Assembly (NCBI RefSeq): GCF_900100085.1
Contig: NZ_FNEJ01000014.1
Location: 62,001 to 126,000, forward strand
Direction of reading: 5' to 3'
DNA: 64,000 nt
Source of the DNA: Salipiger marinus
GTDB lineage: Bacteria; Pseudomonadota; Alphaproteobacteria; Rhodobacterales; Rhodobacteraceae
The notes beneath the pieces are model-generated. The model had not been told where the DNA came from and searched no databases. It saw nothing but the letters and a program-made list of their open reading frames with translations. Both the position numbers and the translations under genes were made by a program. Positions 53,886 to 63,566 of the stretch are shown in pieces. Numbering within the stretch: the stretch's first letter is position 1; each line of letters begins with the position of its first letter.

Positions 53886-53903
53886 CAGGGAGGGAGAAGC
53901 GAC

Positions 53904-54755
53904 ATGAAGTACAAGACCATGACGGCTGTCATTGCCACTCTGGCCCTGTCTGCACCGATGCTGAGTGCGGGCGGCGCGGATGATGACACCTTGATCATCA
54001 ACGGGGATCTGGAAATCACCACCAAGACCGCCGCGCCGGACCATCTTGAAAACCTCGACGAGATCGTCTCGGGCTGGCATTTCCGGGCGGACGAGACGCA
54101 GGCTCTCGAGATGGACGATTTCGACAATCCGGGGATGATCTTTGTCGATCAGGCCATCGACACATGGAACGCCCCCGAAGGCAGCGAGGGCAAATCCTGC
54201 GCCGACTGCCATGGCGACCCCGAGGAGATGGCGGGCGTGCGCCCGGTCTATCCCAAGTGGAACGAAGAGGCGGGCGAGGTGCGCACGCTTCAGATGCAGT
54301 ATAACGACTGCCGGGTGAACCGCATGGGCGCCGAGCCGTGGAAATACGACTCCAAGCCGGCGGTGTATATGGATGCGCTGATGTCCTCGGTCTCGCGCGG
54401 GATGCCGGTTGATGTTGCCATCGACGGACCCGCTGCCGAGACCTGGGAACAGGGCAAGGAGATGTATTACACCCGGTATGGCCTGCTGGAACTGTCCTGC
54501 GCCAACTGCCACGAGCAGAATTACGGCAATTACATCCGCGCCGACCACCTGAGCCAGGGCCAGATCAACGGCTTCCCGACCTACCGGCTGAACAGCGCGA
54601 GCCTTGTCGGCAGCCATGACCGCTTCCGCGGCTGCATCCGCGACACCCGCGCCGAAACCTTTGCCGCCGATTCCCCGGAATTTGTCGCGCTGGAGCTTTA
54701 TGTCGCCTCGCGCGGCAACGGGCTTGGCGTCGAAGGTCCGGCTGTCCGCAACTGA
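53904..54755 (+). CDS. soxA: SoxA, diheme cytochrome c
   Basis: SoxA with SoxX attaches thiosulfate to SoxY. The 283-residue protein has a signal peptide and two CxxCH sites, at Cys99-His103 (CADCH) and Cys199-His203 (CANCH), so it is the diheme form. The probable persulfide ligand and catalytic cysteine is Cys244 in RFRGCIRDTRAE. The start is ATG 53904, after GGGAGAAG; a longer frame begins inside soxZ and the hairpin. Confidence 0.96.
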   Translation: MKYKTMTAVIATLALSAPMLSAGGADDDTLIINGDLEITTKTAAPDHLENLDEIVSGWHFRADETQALEMDDFDNPGMIFVDQAIDTWNAPEGSEGKSCADCHGDPEEMAGVRPVYPKWNEEAGEVRTLQMQYNDCRVNRMGAEPWKYDSKPAVYMDALMSSVSRGMPVDVAIDGPAAETWEQGKEMYYTRYGLLELSCANCHEQNYGNYIRADHLSQGQINGFPTYRLNSASLVGSHDRFRGCIRDTRAETFAADSPEFVALELYVASRGNGLGVEGPAVRN

Positions 54756-54804
54756 GCCACTCGTCCCGCGCGGCTGCGTCGCGCGGGATTTCTGCCCGCA
54801 TTCA

Positions 54805-54820
54805 ATTCACACATGCGCAT
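54805..54820. promoter_or_regulatory. SoxR-like site upstream of soxB
   Basis: ATTC-ACACATGC-GCAT matches ATTC-N8-GAAT at seven of eight consensus positions. It overlaps a perfect palindrome ACACATGCGCATGTGT (54809-54824). It lies 29 bases before the soxB start, between soxA and soxB, so internal control of soxB is possible. Confidence 0.5.
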
Positions 54821-54848
54821 GTGTGTCACGACCAAGGAACCTTCTCCC

Positions 54849-56546
54849 ATGATCTCCAGACGCGATTTCCTTCAGGTGTCCATGGCGGCCTCGGCGCTGG
54901 TCGGGGCCAGCGGCTTTGGCAACTGGTCGCGGCTGGCGGCGCAGCAGGCGCTGACGCAGGACCAGCTTCTGCAGTTCGACACGTTTGGCAATGTCTCGCT
55001 GATCCATGTCACCGACATCCATGCGCAGCTGAAACCGATCTGGTTCCGCGAACCTTCGGTCAATATCGGCGTCGGTCCCAACAAGGGCGAGGTGCCGCAT
55101 GTCACCGGCGCCGATTTCCGCAGGCTCTACGGGATCGAGGATGGCTCGCCGTCGCATTACGCGCTGTCTTCGGGGGATTTTTCGGCGCTGGCGCAGGCCT
55201 ATGGCAAGGTGGGCGGCATGGACCGCGTGGCCACGGTGGTCAAGGCGATCCGCGCCGACCGGCCCGACGCGATCCTGCTGGATGGCGGCGACACGTGGCA
55301 TGGCTCGCTGACCTGCTACAAGACCGCCGGGCAGGACATGGTCAATGTCATGAACGCGCTGAAGCCGGATGCCATGACCTTCCACTGGGAATTCACGCTG
55401 GGCTCCGACCGGGTGCGCGAGCTGGTGGAGGGACTGCCCTTCGCCGCGCTTGGCCAGAACATCTTTGACGCGGAATGGGATGAACCCGCCGAGGCGTTCA
55501 AGCCCTATCAGGTCTTCGAACGGGGCGGGGTCAAGGTCGCGGTGATCGGGCAAGCCTTCCCCTATATGCCCATCGCCAACCCCGGCTGGATGTTCCCCGA
55601 ATACAGCTTCGGCATCCGCGACGCGAACATGCAGGCCATGGTCGACGAGGTGCGGGCGCAGGGCGCCGAACTGGTGGTCTGCCTGTCGCATAACGGTTTC
55701 GACGTGGACAAGAAGATGGCGGGCATCGTGTCGGGCATCGACGTGATCCTGTCCGGCCACACCCATGACGCGCTGCCCGAACCGGTGCTGGTGGGCGAGA
55801 CGATCATCGTCGCCTCCGGCTCCAACGGCAAGTTTGTCAGCCGCGTGGATCTGGACGTGCGCGATGGCCGGATGATGGGCTTCCGCCACAAGCTGATCCC
55901 GATCTTTTCCGACGTGATCACCCCCGATGCCGAGATGGCGCAGCTGATCGACGAGCAGCGCGCGCCCTTCAAGGCGGAGCTGGAGGAGGTCATCGGCGAG
56001 ACGGAGTCGCTGCTGTATCGCCGGGGCAATTTCAACGGCTCGTGGGATGACCTGATCTGCAACGCGCTGCTGTCCGAACGCGAGGCCGACATCGCCATGT
56101 CGCCGGGCGTGCGCTGGGGGCCGTCGCTGATCCCCGGGGCGCCGATCACCCGCGAGGACATCTTCAACGTCACCTCCATGACCTATGGCAAGGCCTACCG
56201 GTCGGAGATGACCGGGGAGTTCATCAAGGTGATCCTCGAAGACGTGGCCGACAACATCTTCAACCCCGATCCCTATTACCAGCAGGGCGGCGACATGGTG
56301 CGCATCGGCGGCATGGGCTACCGCATCGACATCTCCAAGCCGCAGGGCGAGCGCATCAGCGAGATGACGCTGCTGAGCACCGGCGAGGCCATCGACCCCG
56401 CCAAGACCTATGTGGTCGCGGGCTGGGCCAGCGTGAACGAGGGCACCGAGGGGCCGCAGATCTGGGATGTGGTGGAAAGCCATATCCGCAAGCAGGGCAC
56501 GGTCACCGTGCCCGACAACACCAGCGTGCAGGTGGTGGGCGCGTAA
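54849..56546 (+). CDS. soxB: SoxB, thiosulfohydrolase
   Basis: SoxB hydrolyses sulfate off the SoxY-thiosulfonate. It is a di-manganese enzyme of the metallophosphoesterase/5'-nucleotidase family. The 565-residue protein has a Tat signal (ISRRDFLQVSMAASALVGAS) and metal-binding motifs VTDIHAQ, DGGDTWHGSLTCY, LSHNGFDVDKK and SGHTHD. The C-terminal nucleotidase domain closes at EGPQIWDVV. ATG 54849 (with AAGGAACC upstream) is chosen over an ATG at 54813, which lies inside the palindrome. Confidence 0.96.
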   Translation: MISRRDFLQVSMAASALVGASGFGNWSRLAAQQALTQDQLLQFDTFGNVSLIHVTDIHAQLKPIWFREPSVNIGVGPNKGEVPHVTGADFRRLYGIEDGSPSHYALSSGDFSALAQAYGKVGGMDRVATVVKAIRADRPDAILLDGGDTWHGSLTCYKTAGQDMVNVMNALKPDAMTFHWEFTLGSDRVRELVEGLPFAALGQNIFDAEWDEPAEAFKPYQVFERGGVKVAVIGQAFPYMPIANPGWMFPEYSFGIRDANMQAMVDEVRAQGAELVVCLSHNGFDVDKKMAGIVSGIDVILSGHTHDALPEPVLVGETIIVASGSNGKFVSRVDLDVRDGRMMGFRHKLIPIFSDVITPDAEMAQLIDEQRAPFKAELEEVIGETESLLYRRGNFNGSWDDLICNALLSEREADIAMSPGVRWGPSLIPGAPITREDIFNVTSMTYGKAYRSEMTGEFIKVILEDVADNIFNPDPYYQQGGDMVRIGGMGYRIDISKPQGERISEMTLLSTGEAIDPAKTYVVAGWASVNEGTEGPQIWDVVESHIRKQGTVTVPDNTSVQVVGA

Positions 56547-56589
56547 GCGCCCCCGCCGCGGGCATTTGGCAAAAAATTTTCGCCGGTTC

Positions 56590-56605
56590 ATTCACATAGG
56601 CGAAT
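56590..56605. promoter_or_regulatory. SoxR/SqrR-type operator upstream of soxC
   Basis: ATTCACATAGGCGAAT is an exact ATTC-N8-GAAT match with the same ATTCACAT half as the soxX site. It lies 26 bases upstream of soxC inside the cluster, implying independent regulation of soxCD. Confidence 0.72.
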
Positions 56606-56630
56606 AAGTCTATCCGAAAAGGAGCTCGAC

Positions 56631-57905
56631 ATGGCAGAGGATACCGGGCGCGGCACCAGCCGCCGGGCCTTTCTCAGAGGAAGCGTGGCCGCCGGTGGGG
56701 CCGTGCTGGGCGCGGGCATGGCGCAGGCCGCCGATCCCGATCCGCTGATCACCACCGTGCAGCCTTGGGCGCAGGGCTTTGGCGACGGGGTGGATGCCAC
56801 CCCTTACGGCCTGCCCATCCGGTTCGAGGAGGACGTGATCCGGCGCAACGTCGAATGGCTGACCGCCGACACGATCAGTTCGATCAACTTTACGCCGATC
56901 CACGCGCTGGATGGCACGATCACTCCTGCGGGCTGCGCCTTTGAGCGGCACCATTCCGGGGCGATCGAGCTGGCGAAGGAAGATTACCGGCTGATGATCA
57001 ACGGTCTGGTGGAGACGCCGATGGTCTTCAGCTATGCCGATCTGGAGCGGTTCCCGCGCGAAAACCACGTGTATTTCTGCGAATGTGCCGCGAATTCCGG
57101 CATGGAATGGGCGGGCGCGCAGCTGAACGGCGCGCAGTTCACCCATGGCATGATCCACAACATGGAATATTCGGGCATCCCGCTGCGCACGCTTCTGGCC
57201 GAGGCGGGCTGGTCGGGCGAGACCGAGGGCAAGTGGGTCTATGTGGAAGGCGCCGATGCGTCTTCCAATGGCCGCTCCATCCCCATGGAAAAGGCGCTGG
57301 ATGACTGCCTTGTCGCCATCAAGGCCAATGGCGAGGCGCTGCGCAAGGAACATGGCTATCCGGCGCGGCTGGTGGTGCCGGGCTGGGAAGGCAACATGTG
57401 GGTGAAGTGGATCCGCCGCATCGAGGTGATGGACGGCCCCGTGGAATCCCGCGAGGAGACTTCCAAATACACCGACACGCTGGCGGATGGCACCTCTCGC
57501 AAGTGGACCTGGGTCATGGATGCCAAATCGGTGGTGACCTCTCCCAGCCCGCAGATGCCCATCACCCATGGTCAGGGCCCGGTGGTCATCACCGGCATGG
57601 CATGGAGCGGCCATGGCCGCATCACCCGCGTCGACGTGTCCAAGGACGGCGGCAAGACATGGGAAACCGCGCGGCTGGCCCGCGAGGGCGAAAACAAGGC
57701 GCTGACCCGCTTCTACCTCGACACGGTCTGGGAGGGCGAGGAGTGGCTGCTGCAGTCGCGCGCCATCGACGAGACAGGCTATGTGCAGCCGACCAAGGCG
57801 CAGCTGCGCGAGGTGCGCGGCCTGAACTCGATCTATCACAACAACGCGATCCAGACATGGTGGATCAAGTCGAACGGAGAGGCCGAAAATGTCGAAGTCT
57901 CTTAA
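56631..57905 (+). CDS. soxC: SoxC, sulfane dehydrogenase molybdenum subunit
   Basis: SoxCD oxidises the sulfane sulfur left on SoxY, releasing six electrons. The 424-residue protein has a Tat signal (RRAFLRGSVAAGGAVLGAGM) and the sulfite-oxidase fold with the molybdenum-coordinating cysteine in FCECAANSG (Cys152). The dimerisation Ig-like domain (VMDAKSVVTSPS, ISG-like segment) follows. Its last 17 bases overlap soxD. The presence of soxC indicates complete oxidation to sulfate without sulfur globules. Confidence 0.95.
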   Translation: MAEDTGRGTSRRAFLRGSVAAGGAVLGAGMAQAADPDPLITTVQPWAQGFGDGVDATPYGLPIRFEEDVIRRNVEWLTADTISSINFTPIHALDGTITPAGCAFERHHSGAIELAKEDYRLMINGLVETPMVFSYADLERFPRENHVYFCECAANSGMEWAGAQLNGAQFTHGMIHNMEYSGIPLRTLLAEAGWSGETEGKWVYVEGADASSNGRSIPMEKALDDCLVAIKANGEALRKEHGYPARLVVPGWEGNMWVKWIRRIEVMDGPVESREETSKYTDTLADGTSRKWTWVMDAKSVVTSPSPQMPITHGQGPVVITGMAWSGHGRITRVDVSKDGGKTWETARLAREGENKALTRFYLDTVWEGEEWLLQSRAIDETGYVQPTKAQLREVRGLNSIYHNNAIQTWWIKSNGEAENVEVS

Positions 57906-59106
57906 GCTTTTTGGCGCGGCGACGCTGGGCGTCGCGGGCGTGATGGTGGTCGCGGTCAATTTCGCCGACCGCAACATTGCCGGGATGCCGGCTGAGCCGC
58001 AGCTTCTGGGCGCGCTGCCCGCGCCGGAGCCGGTCGAGACCGCCGAGGCGCCGCAGGGTCTGCTGGTGGGGGCCGCGCAGGCCGCCACCTCTGCCGGGGA
58101 TGGCAAGTTCGGTCTGGGCCGCACGGCGCTGCCCGAGGAGGTCGCGGCATGGGATCACGACATCAGCCCCGATGGCACCGGCCTGCCGGTGGGGGCAGGC
58201 TCGGTCGAGGATGGCGAGATGCTGTTCGAGGACAACTGCGCCTCCTGTCACGGATCCTTTGCCGAAGGGGTTGGCAACTGGCCGAAGCTCGCCGGGGGGG
58301 ACGGCACGCTGAACCATGCCGATCCGCTGAAGACGGTGGGCTCGTTCTGGCCCTATCTGTCCACGGTCTATGATTACGTCCACCGCTCCATGCCGTTTGG
58401 CAATGCGCAGATCCTCAGCGATGACGAGGTGTATGCCATCACGGCCTATATCCTTTATTCCAACGATCTGGTGGATGACGAATTCGTCCTCTCGAACGAG
58501 AATTTCACCGAAGTCGAGATGCCCAACAGCGAAGGGTTCATCGTCGATGACCGGGCGGAGACGGAATATCCGCAATGGCGCGCCGACCCCTGCATGGAGG
58601 CCTGCAAGGACGAGGTGGAAATCACCATGCGCGCGACCGTGCTGGATGTGACCCCCGATCAGGCAGGCAGCGAGGCGGAGCCCGCCGCGACCGAAGCGGC
58701 GGCTGCCCCCGCCGAGGACGCCGCGCCCGCAGCGGCGGAACCCGAGACCGCAGAGGCCGCCCCGGCGGAGCCTGCGGTGCAGGAAGCCGCCTTTGATCCG
58801 GATCTTGCCGCAGAGGGCGAGAAGGTCTTCAACAAGTGCAAGGCCTGCCATCAGGTGGGCGAGGGCGCCAGCAACCGCACCGGGCCGGAACTGAACGGCA
58901 TCGTGGGCCGCGAGGTCGCCGCCGCTGAAGGGTTCAAATATTCCGACGCCATGATGGAACATGGCGGCACATGGACCCCCGAGGAACTGCGCGCCTTTCT
59001 TGCCAATCCGCGGCAGGATCTGAAGGGCACCCGCATGGCCTTTGCCGGGCTGCGGAAGGACGAGGATCTTGATGCCGTGATCGAGTATCTCAAAAGCTTC
59101 CCGTAA
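57889..59106 (+). CDS. soxD: SoxD, diheme cytochrome c subunit of sulfane dehydrogenase
   Basis: SoxD is the electron-accepting partner of SoxC. The 405-residue protein begins with a membrane-type signal or anchor (SLKLFGAATLGVAGVMVVAVN). The first cytochrome domain has Cys117-Cys120-His121 (CASCH). An Ala/Glu/Pro-rich linker (about residues 258-300) follows, then a second domain with Cys317-Cys320-His321 (CKACH). The overlap with soxC and the GGAGAGG site give coupled translation. The cluster ends here with a strong terminator. Confidence 0.95.
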   Translation: MSKSLKLFGAATLGVAGVMVVAVNFADRNIAGMPAEPQLLGALPAPEPVETAEAPQGLLVGAAQAATSAGDGKFGLGRTALPEEVAAWDHDISPDGTGLPVGAGSVEDGEMLFEDNCASCHGSFAEGVGNWPKLAGGDGTLNHADPLKTVGSFWPYLSTVYDYVHRSMPFGNAQILSDDEVYAITAYILYSNDLVDDEFVLSNENFTEVEMPNSEGFIVDDRAETEYPQWRADPCMEACKDEVEITMRATVLDVTPDQAGSEAEPAATEAAAAPAEDAAPAAAEPETAEAAPAEPAVQEAAFDPDLAAEGEKVFNKCKACHQVGEGASNRTGPELNGIVGREVAAAEGFKYSDAMMEHGGTWTPEELRAFLANPRQDLKGTRMAFAGLRKDEDLDAVIEYLKSFP

Positions 59107-59130
59107 CCGGACCGCTCTGAACGCAGATCG

Positions 59131-59160
59131 CCCGGCGCCCTTGCGGCGCCGGGTTTTTTT
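59131..59160 (+). terminator. Strong intrinsic terminator after soxD
   Basis: A nine-base perfect stem CCCGGCGCC (59131-59139) and GGCGCCGGG (59145-59153) is followed by seven T residues, 25 bases after the soxD stop. It closes the sox operon. Confidence 0.94.
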
Positions 59161-59362
59161 GTGCGCGCGCCCCGCATCGGCCAAGCGCCGCCGATGGCGA
59201 AAAGGTGAGGTATTCCGGAATTGCCGGACCGCCGCGAAAGGCGCAGGATCATGACAGAGACAGGCGTCTCCAACGATATTTGATCCAGATTTAAGCCACT
59301 TCACGACCTTTTCATTCTGACCATTCGGCGGATGTTTCGCCCGCAGACCGGAGACACGTATC

Positions 59363-59503
59363 ATGACTTTTCGCACTGGCATTGTCTGGCTGGCCACCGC
59401 GCTGGCGCTTGCTGCCGCTCTGGGGCTTCTGCCGCGCGCGGAACCGCGCGATTTCCGCATGGTCACTCCGCCGCAGGTGCAGGACGGGCAGACCCACGTC
59501 TGA
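59363..59503 (+). CDS. Small single-pass or secreted protein (46 aa)
   Basis: A short ORF from ATG 59363 to TGA 59501-59503, with GGAG ten bases upstream. It encodes a hydrophobic N-terminal helix (GIVWLATALALAAALGLLP) and a short polar tail (RAEPRDFRMVTPPQVQDGQTHV). This resembles a signal peptide or anchor with a 25-residue periplasmic tail. No family is recognised. It lies between the soxD terminator and the CDF transporter gene. Good ribosome spacing and topology favour a real gene. Confidence 0.45.
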   Translation: MTFRTGIVWLATALALAAALGLLPRAEPRDFRMVTPPQVQDGQTHV

Positions 59504-59584
59504 GGGTGCGCCGCGGCAAGTCCCGGCTAACCATGTGACGCGGCCCCCCTTGACCTTCCGCGCAGGCGCGCGCCTGATAGGTAC

Positions 59585-60505
59585 ATGGGGCACGGACATC
59601 ATCACCACCACCATCACCACGCGGCGGCGCAGGGCGACCTGCGCATGGGGTTTGCGGTTGCCATCAATCTTGCGCTGACGGTGGCGCAGGTGGTGGGCGG
59701 CGTGCTGTCCGGCAGTCTGGCCATGATCGCCGACGCGCTGCACAATTTTTCCGACGCGATCTCGCTGATCATCGCGACACTGGCGCGGCGCATCGCGCGC
59801 CGCCCGGCCTCGGCGGAAATGCCCTTTGGCTGGGCGCGGGCCGAGGTGGTGGCGGCGCTCATCAACTACACCACGCTCATCGTGATCGGGCTTTATCTGG
59901 CGATGGAGGCGGTGCTGCGCTTCCTGTCGCCGGAGCCGGTGCAGGGCTGGCTCGTGGTCATCATCGCGGGCGTGGCGCTGGTCATCGACCTTGCCACGGC
60001 GGCGCTGACATGGGCCATGGCCAAGGACAGCGTCAACATCCGCGCGGCTTTCCTGCACAACGTGGCGGATGCTCTGGGCTCGGTGGCGGTCATTCTTGCG
60101 GGCACGCTGATCCTGCTCTTTGGCTGGACATGGGTGGACCCTCTGGTCACGCTGCTGATCGCTGCCTATATCCTGTGGATGGCATGCACCGAAATCGGCG
60201 GGGTCATCCGCATCCTCATGCTGGGCAGCCCGCCCGAGCTTGCCCCCGCCGAGGTGCTGGAAGAGGCGCGCGGCGTGGCAGGCGTGGCAGGGCTGCACAA
60301 GGCGCATCTGTGGCAGCTTGATGAACACAGCGCGGCGCTGCAGGCGCATCTTGTGGTGGCACAGGGGGCGTGGCACGAGGCCGACGCGATCAAGCGCGCG
60401 GTGAAGGACCGGCTGCAAAGCCGCTTCGGTCTGACCCGGGTCACGCTGGAGCTGGAATGCAGCCGACATCCCTGCGCGGCCCCGCAGGACTGGGGCGGAG
60501 CCTGA
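59585..60505 (+). CDS. Cation diffusion facilitator (Zn/Co/Cd efflux) with poly-His N-terminus
   Basis: A 306-residue CDF transporter with six helices and the metal-site motifs HNFSDA (helix 2; DxxxD-equivalent) and HNVADALGS (helix 5). The N-terminus MGHGHHHHHHHH is a natural eight-histidine run of the sort used as a metal chaperone or sensor loop. The cytoplasmic C-terminal domain carries HLWQLDEH and further histidine residues. Substrate metal is probably Zn(II), by family resemblance. It is the first gene after the sox terminator, with no sign of sox function. Confidence 0.92.
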   Translation: MGHGHHHHHHHHAAAQGDLRMGFAVAINLALTVAQVVGGVLSGSLAMIADALHNFSDAISLIIATLARRIARRPASAEMPFGWARAEVVAALINYTTLIVIGLYLAMEAVLRFLSPEPVQGWLVVIIAGVALVIDLATAALTWAMAKDSVNIRAAFLHNVADALGSVAVILAGTLILLFGWTWVDPLVTLLIAAYILWMACTEIGGVIRILMLGSPPELAPAEVLEEARGVAGVAGLHKAHLWQLDEHSAALQAHLVVAQGAWHEADAIKRAVKDRLQSRFGLTRVTLELECSRHPCAAPQDWGGA

Positions 60506-60614
60506 TCCGGTTTTGGCCATGGCGGCCCTTGCAGCCCCTCAGGCCCGACACTAAGACTCTCTCAATATGCGCACGCTAGGCATTCAGACGACACATCACA
60601 GCAGGCAGGCGGAC

Positions 60615-61244
60615 ATGAACGATCCTTTTGACACTTACATGAACACCCTCGTTCCCATGGTCGTCGAACAGACCAGCCGCGGCGAACGGGCCTATGACAT
60701 CTTTTCCCGCCTGCTGAAGGAACGCATCATCTTCCTGTCGGGGCCGGTGCATGACGGCATGTCGTCGCTCATCGTGGCGCAGCTTCTGCACCTTGAGGCG
60801 GAAAACCCGTCCAAGGAAATCTCGATGTATATCAACAGCCCCGGCGGTGTCGTCACCTCCGGCCTGTCGATCTATGACACGATGCAGTACATCCGGCCCA
60901 AGGTGTCGACCCTGGTGATCGGGCAGGCGGCCTCCATGGGGTCGCTGCTGCTGGCCGCGGGAGAGCCGGGCATGCGCTTCTCGCTGCCCAACAGCCGCAT
61001 CATGGTGCACCAGCCCTCCGGCGGCTATCAGGGGCAGGCGACGGACATCATGATCCACGCCGAAGAAACCCTGAAGCTGAAGCGGCGCCTGAACGAGATC
61101 TATGTCCGCCATTGCGGCCGCACGCTCGAAGAGGTGGAGCGGGCGCTGGAGCGCGACAATTTCATGTCTCCGGAAGATGCCAAATCCTGGGGCCTGATCG
61201 ACGACATCGTCGACAAGCGTGGCGCCGAAGATAAAAAATCGTGA
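60615..61244 (+). CDS. clpP: ATP-dependent Clp protease proteolytic subunit
   Basis: A 209-residue serine peptidase. The triad includes Ser107 (GQAASMGS) and His132 (IMVHQPSGG), with an Asp in the expected C-terminal half. The start is ATG 60615; the longer frame adds 16 doubtful residues. clpX lies downstream on the same strand after 153 bases, with a possible own promoter, the usual clpP-clpX pairing. Confidence 0.97.
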   Translation: MNDPFDTYMNTLVPMVVEQTSRGERAYDIFSRLLKERIIFLSGPVHDGMSSLIVAQLLHLEAENPSKEISMYINSPGGVVTSGLSIYDTMQYIRPKVSTLVIGQAASMGSLLLAAGEPGMRFSLPNSRIMVHQPSGGYQGQATDIMIHAEETLKLKRRLNEIYVRHCGRTLEEVERALERDNFMSPEDAKSWGLIDDIVDKRGAEDKKS

Positions 61245-61248
61245 TCGG

Positions 61249-61283
61249 ATTGCCGCGCCCCGACTTGGCGGCGTGGCAATTTT
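61249..61283 (+). terminator. Possible intrinsic terminator after clpP
   Basis: ATTGCC (61249-61254) pairs with GGCAAT (61275-61280), with extra GC pairing inside, and T residues follow at the end of the stem. It lies five bases past the clpP stop. The stem is imperfect, so partial termination is more likely. Confidence 0.5.
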
Positions 61284-61316
61284 GACATTGTGGACCGGAA
61301 GGCGCTGTCCTAGACT
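61282..61316 (+). promoter_or_regulatory. Possible promoter region of clpX
   Basis: TTGACATTGTGG (61282-61293) and TAGACT (61311-61316) lie upstream of clpX. TTGTGG-17-TAGACT has good spacing, while TTGACA would be 23 bases away. An independent clpX start is plausible. Confidence 0.35.
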
Positions 61317-61397
61317 TTCCGGACTTGGCAGAGACGATAGGCCTTCTCGGAGCATTGGCTCCGGTGAATGTGATGAACAGGCCTGGAAAGGTGTGAC

Positions 61398-62663
<1,266 letters not shown>

Positions 62664-62684
62664 GACCGCGGACATTTCCAATCG

Positions 62685-62715
62685 GGGCGGGGCAGACAGG
62701 CCCCGCCCTTTTCTT
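62685..62715 (+). terminator. Intrinsic terminator of clpX
   Basis: GGGCGGGGC (62685-62693) pairs with GCCCCGCCC (62700-62708), loop AGACAG, followed by TTTTCTT. Confidence 0.88.
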
Positions 62716-62736
62716 GTGGACCAGAGGACTATCTGA

Positions 62737-63099
62737 ATGACGATCCGGCGTATCTCCTTCGGGGGCGAGTTCGAGACCAAGATCGGCTATTGCCGCGCCG
62801 TGGTGGCGGGGGGCTTCGTGCATGTCGCGGGCACCGTGGGGCAGGGCGACACCGTCGAGGATCAGTGCCGCGCGGCGCTGGCCACCATCGAAAAGGCGCT
62901 GACCGAAGCGGGCGCCAGCCTGTCGGACACGGTGCGGGTCAACTATTACCTGCCCGACGCCGCCGAGTTCGAACCCTGCTGGCCGATCCTGCGCGAGGCC
63001 TTCGGCGCCAACCCGCCTGCCGCGACCATGGTGGTGGCCGAGCTGATCGACCCGAAATACCGGATCGAGATCGAATTGACCGCATTGGCCCCGGCCTGA
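62737..63099 (+). CDS. RidA/YjgF family protein
   Basis: A 120-residue trimeric RidA-fold protein. The family signatures are [28 protein letters not shown], the [12 protein letters not shown] segment and the conserved C-terminal [20 protein letters not shown]. The usual arginine that binds the carboxylate of enamine or imine intermediates appears as Arg113 in YRIEIELTA. RidA members deaminate reactive 2-aminoacrylate; this one is the Rid-like subgroup common near clpX in alphaproteobacteria. Confidence 0.88.
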   Translation: MTIRRISFGGEFETKIGYCRAVVAGGFVHVAGTVGQGDTVEDQCRAALATIEKALTEAGASLSDTVRVNYYLPDAAEFEPCWPILREAFGANPPAATMVVAELIDPKYRIEIELTALAPA

Positions 63100-63182
63100 G
63101 GCGGGCTGTCGCGCCGCCACGGCTGGACCTTGGCGGCGCAATTCGTCATATACGGACTGAGCTTGATCACGAGGAGTCGTCC

Positions 63183-63566
63183 ATGGGCATTCTGAACACC
63201 CTGCTGGGGGCCGTGACTTGGTGGAACGGGGGCACGCTGAACACCCAGCTTTACACCTCGCGCAAGGGCGTGCGGGTGGGGGAGGATGATCAGGGCAACA
63301 TCTTCTACCAGACCAAGGACGGCAAGCGCCGCTGGGTCATGTTCAATGGCGAGGCCGAGGCCACGCGGGTCGGCGCCGACTGGCACGGCTGGCTGCATCA
63401 CACCTATGACACGCCGCCGACGGAAACGCCCATGGTGCACAAGCCGTGGCAGAAGCCGCATGTGGAAAACCTGACCGGCACCGCGCTGGCCTATGCGCCT
63501 GCCGGGTCGATCCGTCAGCCGCAGCCCGCGGCCCGTCGGGATTACGAGGCCTGGAGCCCGGAATAA
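63183..63566 (+). CDS. NDUFA12/B17.2-family complex I-associated protein
   Basis: A 127-residue protein of the NDUFA12 family, an accessory subunit of respiratory complex I shared by mitochondria and alphaproteobacteria. Diagnostic segments are [43 protein letters not shown] and [19 protein letters not shown]. The start ATG 63183 follows AGGAG. mlaD begins one base after its stop codon, so the two are in one operon. Confidence 0.95.
   Translation: MGILNTLLGAVTWWNGGTLNTQLYTSRKGVRVGEDDQGNIFYQTKDGKRRWVMFNGEAEATRVGADWHGWLHHTYDTPPTETPMVHKPWQKPHVENLTGTALAYAPAGSIRQPQPAARRDYEAWSPE

Noticed and set aside
59585-60505. CDF transporter as part of the sox operon
   Set aside because: A strong terminator and about 480 bases separate it from soxD, and no Sox function is known for the family.
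62790-63566. Longer upstream start for the NDUFA12 protein
   Set aside because: The extension overlaps the RidA gene in another frame; ATG 63183 with AGGAG gives the conserved family N-terminus.
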